Assembly (NCBI RefSeq): GCF_000359585.1
Contig: NZ_APMH01000027.1
Coordinates: 1-58,966, forward strand
DNA from: Clostridium tyrobutyricum DSM 2637 = ATCC 25755 = JCM 11008
GTDB taxonomy: Bacteria > Bacillota > Clostridia > Clostridiales > Clostridiaceae
DNA length: 58,966 nt
Direction: 5' to 3'
The notes below the pieces were generated by a model. The model saw nothing but the letters and a program-made list of their open reading frames with translations, searched no databases and was not told where the DNA came from. The position numbers and the translations under genes were made by a program. Shown here piece by piece: positions 54,575 through 58,966 of this stretch. Position 1 is the first letter of the stretch. Each line of letters starts with the position of its first letter.

Positions 54575-56098
54575 TTGGGAGAACGTAAAATATTCATTGC
54601 ACTTTTTAAATTACTGATCTTTGCATTTTGGATTGTTTTTCAATTTATCGTACTGTCAGTAATTTATAATATATTTGATATATTTTTTATTTATTATTTT
54701 ATTCTCTTCGAAGCAATAAGTGCTATTGCAGTAGTTCATTTAAATTATAAAGATGAAAATACGTCCTACAAAATAAGCTGGGTAGTATTAATACTTTTGA
54801 TTCCAGTAATTGGAGTAATCCTTTATATATTATCGAGAATAGGTATAATACGTAACTTTAGTAGGGTAACTAAAATAAGCCTAAATAAAGAACTATTACC
54901 TAGGGAAAATACAAATATGTTAAAATCCTTACGAGGTAAAAATATAACAAGATATAACGAAATCAAGCTTATTAAAAATATTAGTGGATATACTTGTTAT
55001 GAAAATACAGATATTAATTATTTTTCATGTGGAGAACTAATGTATGAAAATCTTATTCAAGAGCTAAAAAAAGCCAAAAAATTTATTTTTCTTGAATTCT
55101 TTATAATTTCAAAAAGTAGCATGTTAGATGAAATTCTTGAAATTTTGAAGCAAAAGTCCCATGATGGAGTAGAAATAAGAATATTAGTTGATTATATAGG
55201 TTCATTTTTTGTATTACCAGGTGACTTTAAAAAAATTCTCAGGGAAAATAATATACAGTTTAAAATGTTTAATCCAGTAAAACTTCTCCTTAATATTATG
55301 CTTAATTATAGGGATCATAGAAAAATTGCAATAATTGATGGAAGAATAGCCTTTACTGGTGGAATAAATATTGGAGATGAATATATAAATAGATATAAAA
55401 AATATGGCTACTGGAAGGACATGGCTATTTCATTAGAAGGTAATGCTGTTTACAGCTTTACCGTAATGTTTCTAAAAATGTGGGAGTCAATAACAAAGAA
55501 AAATGAAAATTTTAAAAACTATAAGTTCACACATACTATTCAAAATAGTCCAGGACTCATAGTACCATATGCAAGTGAACCTGAAAAATTGGATAGTACT
55601 GCAGAAGATATATATTTAAATATTATAAACAGTTCCAAAAATTATATCTATATTACTACTCCTTATCTTGTTATAAGTTATGAAATGATGTTATGTTTAT
55701 CATTAGCATCAAAACGAGGGGTAGACGTAAGAATAATAACACCTTTTATTCCAGATAAAAAAATTGTGCAAATTCTTACAAGATCTCATTATGATAAACT
55801 ACTGGATGCAGGAGTAAAAATATACGAATACACACCTGGATTTATTCATGGCAAGGTTATGTTATCTGATGATGAATGTGCTGTAGTAGGGACAATAAAT
55901 ATGGATTATAGAAGTCTGTATCTTCATTTTGAATGTGCTGCATACATGTACAACGTGCCCATAATAAAGGATATTCATAAAGACTTTATTGAAACTATAT
56001 CAGTATCACAAAGGATAGAAAAGCATATATGGGAAAAAAGAAATTTTTCTAAAAAAATTATGGAATCAATCCTAAAACTATTTGCCCCATTAACATAA
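54575..56098 (+). CDS. cls: Cardiolipin synthase (phospholipase D superfamily)
   Basis: A 507-residue membrane enzyme that condenses two phosphatidylglycerol molecules into cardiolipin and glycerol. Two N-terminal membrane helices are followed by two HKD catalytic motifs: HRKIAIIDGRIAFTGG (about residue 248) and HGKVMLSDDECAVVGT (about residue 425). I start it at a TTG at 54575, six bases after GGCGGTG. A GTG at 54566 overlaps that site. The gene ends at a strong terminator. Relation to the preceding zinc-ribbon gene is only by position. Confidence 0.93.
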   Translation: MGERKIFIALFKLLIFAFWIVFQFIVLSVIYNIFDIFFIYYFILFEAISAIAVVHLNYKDENTSYKISWVVLILLIPVIGVILYILSRIGIIRNFSRVTKISLNKELLPRENTNMLKSLRGKNITRYNEIKLIKNISGYTCYENTDINYFSCGELMYENLIQELKKAKKFIFLEFFIISKSSMLDEILEILKQKSHDGVEIRILVDYIGSFFVLPGDFKKILRENNIQFKMFNPVKLLLNIMLNYRDHRKIAIIDGRIAFTGGINIGDEYINRYKKYGYWKDMAISLEGNAVYSFTVMFLKMWESITKKNENFKNYKFTHTIQNSPGLIVPYASEPEKLDSTAEDIYLNIINSSKNYIYITTPYLVISYEMMLCLSLASKRGVDVRIITPFIPDKKIVQILTRSHYDKLLDAGVKIYEYTPGFIHGKVMLSDDECAVVGTINMDYRSLYLHFECAAYMYNVPIIKDIHKDFIETISVSQRIEKHIWEKRNFSKKIMESILKLFAPLT

Positions 56099-56106
56099 TA
56101 TATAAT

Positions 56107-56155
56107 AGAGGACTTGTTAATTAGATTTGTTTCTAAATCACAAGTCCCTATTTTT
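56107..56155 (+). terminator. Terminator of cls
   Basis: GGACTTGT and ACAAGTCC form an 8-bp stem with a longer loop, extended by TAGA/CCTA, followed by TTTTT. Confidence 0.85.
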
Positions 56156-56238
56156 AATATATACTGCTAATATATTATTCTAAATTGTCATATCTTAAAA
56201 AATTCCAAATAATTAATCATAAAATAAATATTCATATT

Positions 56239-57342
56239 CTATACTATTATCTTTTGTGTATTTTTGTCAAATATATGAATTTTACTTGAATCTACAATTA
56301 ACTCCATCTTATCCCCCAATTCAGCATTTACTATACCATCTATCCTGGCTGTTATTCTAATTTGATTTTTAGATAAATATATATAAGTTTCTGCTCCCAT
56401 AATTTCTGTTAGATCAACATTAAACTCTATTATACATTCCTCGCCTTTATATCCTTTAGGAAAATCTATGTGTTCAGGTCTTACTCCTAGTATCACATCT
56501 TTATTAACATATCCTTTATGTTTCAGAAGTCCAGACATATTGTCCTGTAAAATTATTTTTTGCCCGCCAAATAGAGCTGTAAGTTTTTCACCTACATATT
56601 CCAACCTAGCGTCTATAAAATTCATCTGTGGGCTTCCAATAAATCCTGCTACGAACATGTTCACCGGATGATTATATATTTCCCTTGGAGTATCCACCTG
56701 CTGTATGATCCCATCTTTTATAACAACGATTCTTGTACCTAGGGTCATTGCCTCTGTTTGGTCATGAGTAACATATATAAATGTAGTTTCCAACTTTTTA
56801 TACAATTTTGATATTTCCGTTCTCATCTGAACTCTCAATTTGGCATCCAGATTTGACAAAGGTTCATCCATCAAAAACACTTTTGGATTTCTGACAATGG
56901 CCCTTCCCATAGCAACCCTCTGCCTTTGCCCGCCTGACAATTCTTTTGGCTTTCTATTTAGCAAGCTAGCTATATCCAGTATATCAGCTGCTTTTTTAAC
57001 TTTTTCTTCTATTTCAGATTTTGATATACCTCTCATTTTAAGACTGAAAGCCATATTATCATATACAGTCATATGCGGATATAATGCATAGTTTTGGAAA
57101 ACCATGGCAATATCCCTGTCCTTTGGTGTCACTTCATTTACAAGTCCATCGCCTATATACAATTCTCCCCCTGTTATTTCCTCGAGTCCTGCAATCATCC
57201 TAAGCACAGTGGACTTTCCACAGCCTGAAGGACCTACAAATACTATAAATTCCTTATCCTTTATTTCCAGATTGAAATCCTTAATTATTTCAACATTTCC
57301 TGGATATGTTTTACGCATATGTCTTAATGATAAACCCGACAT
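56239..57342 (-). CDS. ugpC: ABC transporter ATP-binding protein, UgpC/MalK type
   Basis: A 367-residue ABC ATPase with Walker A GPSGCGKST, the QNYALYPHMTVYDN Q-loop region, signature LSGGQRQRVAMG and Walker B VFLMDEPLSNLDAKLR. The C-terminal third is an OB-fold regulatory domain as in MalK/UgpC. AAAGGAG precedes the ATG. The neighbours, a glycerophosphodiester phosphodiesterase and a sugar/G3P-binding protein, support assignment to sn-glycerol-3-phosphate uptake and not to maltose. The permease genes are outside the window. Confidence 0.88.
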   Translation of the reverse strand: MSGLSLRHMRKTYPGNVEIIKDFNLEIKDKEFIVFVGPSGCGKSTVLRMIAGLEEITGGELYIGDGLVNEVTPKDRDIAMVFQNYALYPHMTVYDNMAFSLKMRGISKSEIEEKVKKAADILDIASLLNRKPKELSGGQRQRVAMGRAIVRNPKVFLMDEPLSNLDAKLRVQMRTEISKLYKKLETTFIYVTHDQTEAMTLGTRIVVIKDGIIQQVDTPREIYNHPVNMFVAGFIGSPQMNFIDARLEYVGEKLTALFGGQKIILQDNMSGLLKHKGYVNKDVILGVRPEHIDFPKGYKGEECIIEFNVDLTEIMGAETYIYLSKNQIRITARIDGIVNAELGDKMELIVDSSKIHIFDKNTQKIIV

Positions 57343-57371
57343 TTCATCATACTCCTTTCTATAAAAGACTA

Positions 57372-58079
57372 TTAGCCAAATAACTTTTTAAGTATATTTG
57401 GGTAATTTGTTATAATACCATCTATGCCCAATTCAATAAGCTTTTTCATCTCATCTTCCTTGTTTACAGTATAGACATTTATAAGTATCCCGCTTTTTTT
57501 AATGTCGTGAACCACATCTTGATTCATAACCAGAGAAAATAGTGGATGGAGTGCATCTGCACCCATCTGTTTTGCATATTCTTCTGGTTTACAAATAGGT
57601 GAACCATACAACAGTCCTGTTCTTATGCTACTGTCATACTGTTTCACTCTCTTCATGGACTGATGATTAAAAGAAGATATTATTACATTCTTTTCTAAAC
57701 CATACTCATATATTTTATTTATTGTATCTTTCTCCAAATTATTGTAATTTACAACGTCATTCTTTAGTTCCAGATTTAAAAGCAAGTTTTTGTTCTTCAT
57801 AAAATTCAGCAACTCATCTAGATTGGGAATTTTCTCTCCTTTTCCTGCATCAAATTTTCTTATTTCATCATAAGTATAGTCTTTTATAAACCCAGATCCA
57901 TTGGTAGTTCTATCTATAGTTTCATCATGACATATAACTATAATACCATCGGAAGTCATATGGAGATCTGTTTCTATACCATCTGCACCTACCTCTACTG
58001 CTTTTCTGAAAGCCATCATGGTATTTTCAGGATACTTGCCGCTGAATCCTCTATGGGCAATATTTAAAGTCCTATTCAT
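57372..58079 (-). CDS. ugpQ: Glycerophosphodiester phosphodiesterase
   Basis: A 235-residue phosphodiesterase of the GDPD/PLC-like TIM-barrel family, cytoplasmic by lack of a signal peptide. It hydrolyses glycerophosphodiesters to G3P and an alcohol. The catalytic set is seen in IAHRGFSGKYPENTM, GADGIETDLHMT and CHDETIDRTT. The ATG at 58079 follows GGGAGA. An extension to 58109 overlaps the upstream gene and has no site. Its place between the binding protein gene and ugpC resembles the ugpQ position in ugp operons. Confidence 0.9.
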   Translation of the reverse strand: MNRTLNIAHRGFSGKYPENTMMAFRKAVEVGADGIETDLHMTSDGIIVICHDETIDRTTNGSGFIKDYTYDEIRKFDAGKGEKIPNLDELLNFMKNKNLLLNLELKNDVVNYNNLEKDTINKIYEYGLEKNVIISSFNHQSMKRVKQYDSSIRTGLLYGSPICKPEEYAKQMGADALHPLFSLVMNQDVVHDIKKSGILINVYTVNKEDEMKKLIELGIDGIITNYPNILKKLFG

Positions 58080-58108
58080 ATAATAATATCTCCCTTTTAA
58101 TTTATACA

Positions 58109-58966
58109 TTATTTTTGATTATTCTGATTATATTCTTTTATAGCTGAATTTATACTATCTGCAGATTTCTTCAAAGTTTGTTCCGGTGTTTGTTTATTCT
58201 GAAGCATCTGTTCTATATTAGCTTCAACAGTCTGTCTTGCTTCAGGGAATACTGACATAAGTGCTCCTTTGGCTGTTGAAGGTGAGGAATGAAGCTGATT
58301 TATAGCAGTCTGGAATTGTGGTTTGCTCTTTAAATTGTCTTTCATAAGTTGTGAGTTATAAGCCTTTTTAGTTACAGGAAAATATCCTGTCTTTGTAGCC
58401 CAATAAGCCTGTTCATCAGGTGATACCATATATTTTATGAACTCCCATGTTGCCTTTTCTTTTTCAGTATCTTTGCTATCAAGTGCCCAAAGTGAAGCTC
58501 CGCCTATGGAAACTCCTCCATCTTTTATACCATCAAATGATGGTAAAGCTGCTGTTCCAATTTCAAACTTTTGTCCAACTCCACTAAGTGCAGCAGACAA
58601 TCCTGCGGTGGAATCAACATACATTGCAGTCTTTCCTGCTATAAATGCATTAGCCGTATCGTCTGTTTTCCTTCCAAAGTTTCCTGCATTACCTGATTTA
58701 ACTAGTTTGTTCCATTCACTCAATACTTTAAGTCCTGATCCATTTTTCTCAAATTCAGTTGCTGTTGGAGCTGCCTTTCTACCATTATCATTATTGACAT
58801 ATGCCTGACCTTGCTTAGTTATAAATTGTTCAAAGAACCAACCGTATATAGCCATTGCATATCCATATTGAGTAACTTTTCCAGAACTATCTTTTTTAGT
58901 CAATTTTGCTGCTGCACTTTCAAGCTCTGAAAATGTTTTAGACCAGCTAGTAAAAGTCAATAGAAA
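58109..58966 (-). CDS. ugpB: Extracellular substrate-binding protein of a ugp-type ABC transporter, partial
   Basis: The C-terminal 285 residues of a substrate-binding lipoprotein are present. The frame runs off the right window edge, so the signal peptide and N-terminal lobe are missing. The visible part has an F-T-S-W segment, IYGWFFEQFI, the GKTAMYVDSTAGL loop and a GGVSIGGASLWAL segment, which fit the G3P/sugar-binding family UgpB. It leads ugpQ and ugpC on the same strand. The last bases coincide with the 28-bp inverted repeat also found at the left end. Confidence 0.82.
   Translation of the reverse strand, partial: FLLTFTSWSKTFSELESAAAKLTKKDSSGKVTQYGYAMAIYGWFFEQFITKQGQAYVNNDNGRKAAPTATEFEKNGSGLKVLSEWNKLVKSGNAGNFGRKTDDTANAFIAGKTAMYVDSTAGLSAALSGVGQKFEIGTAALPSFDGIKDGGVSIGGASLWALDSKDTEKEKATWEFIKYMVSPDEQAYWATKTGYFPVTKKAYNSQLMKDNLKSKPQFQTAINQLHSSPSTAKGALMSVFPEARQTVEANIEQMLQNKQTPEQTLKKSADSINSAIKEYNQNNQK
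58938..58965. repeat. Right copy of the 28-bp inverted repeat shared by both window ends
   Basis: This copy lies inside the coding region of the binding-protein gene and looks native there, encoding the segment LLTFTSWSK. The left copy at 1-28 is its exact reverse complement and is non-coding. This supports the left end as the foreign or chimeric one. Confidence 0.85.

Noticed and set aside
1-58966. tRNA, rRNA, prophage or insertion sequences
   Set aside because: I found no tRNA cloverleaf, rRNA segment, transposase or phage gene in the window.

Overview
This is a low-GC window, almost certainly from an anaerobic Firmicute of the genus Clostridium in the broad sense. The genus call is inference. 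It rests on the AT-rich DNA, strong GGAGG-type ribosome binding sites, frequent TTG and GTG starts, T-box and lysine riboswitch leaders, a [FeFe]-hydrogenase maturase (HydE), desulfoferrodoxin, and the type of prolyl-tRNA synthetase. I see no rRNA, tRNA, CRISPR array, prophage or insertion sequence. Most genes lie on the minus strand.

Layout from left to right. Positions 1-7940 hold small accessory genes: an OsmC-like protein, an IDEAL-domain protein, an SDR oxidoreductase, tyrS, an AlbA_2-domain protein, a 53-residue zinc-ribbon protein, an ECF transporter S component and a PAP2-type membrane phosphatase. Positions 7987-13950 hold an MFS transporter behind a T-box leader, prfC, a Cof-type HAD phosphatase, trpS and desulfoferrodoxin. 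Positions 14032-25640 form a lysine-riboswitch unit, lysC-lysA, followed by a gene of nearly 2,900 codons for a cyclic beta-1,2-glucan synthase-like protein. Positions 25650-38960 hold housekeeping genes: M18 aminopeptidase, hydE, helD, ftsH, pepV, proS with a T-box, an Ldh-family dehydrogenase, a membrane MutS-like ATPase and msrA. Positions 39069-44070 are the leucine operon leuA-leuC-leuD-leuB behind two tandem T-boxes. An APC permease follows. Positions 45833-51356 are an aromatic amino acid operon, aroF-tyrA-aroA-aroC-pheA. The right end has modD, mscL, a dipeptide epimerase, a zinc-ribbon membrane protein, cardiolipin synthase and a ugp-type glycerophosphodiester/G3P uptake cluster that is cut by the window edge.

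The unifying theme is amino acid control by RNA leaders. Leucine genes and one MFS transporter use T-boxes with a CUC specifier, proS uses a CCU T-box, and lysine genes use an L-box riboswitch. The aromatic operon has a different arrangement: an unannotated 53-codon leader peptide with 12 Phe/Tyr/Trp residues in a 20-residue stretch, followed by an intrinsic terminator and mutually exclusive pairing segments. That leader-peptide attenuator is the strongest candidate for an undescribed system here. Second-tier items are the MFS T-box with two antiterminator/terminator modules behind one Stem I, the start of the giant glucan synthase gene lying inside a terminator-like inverted repeat, and a hairpin that hides the ribosome binding site of the zinc-ribbon gene.
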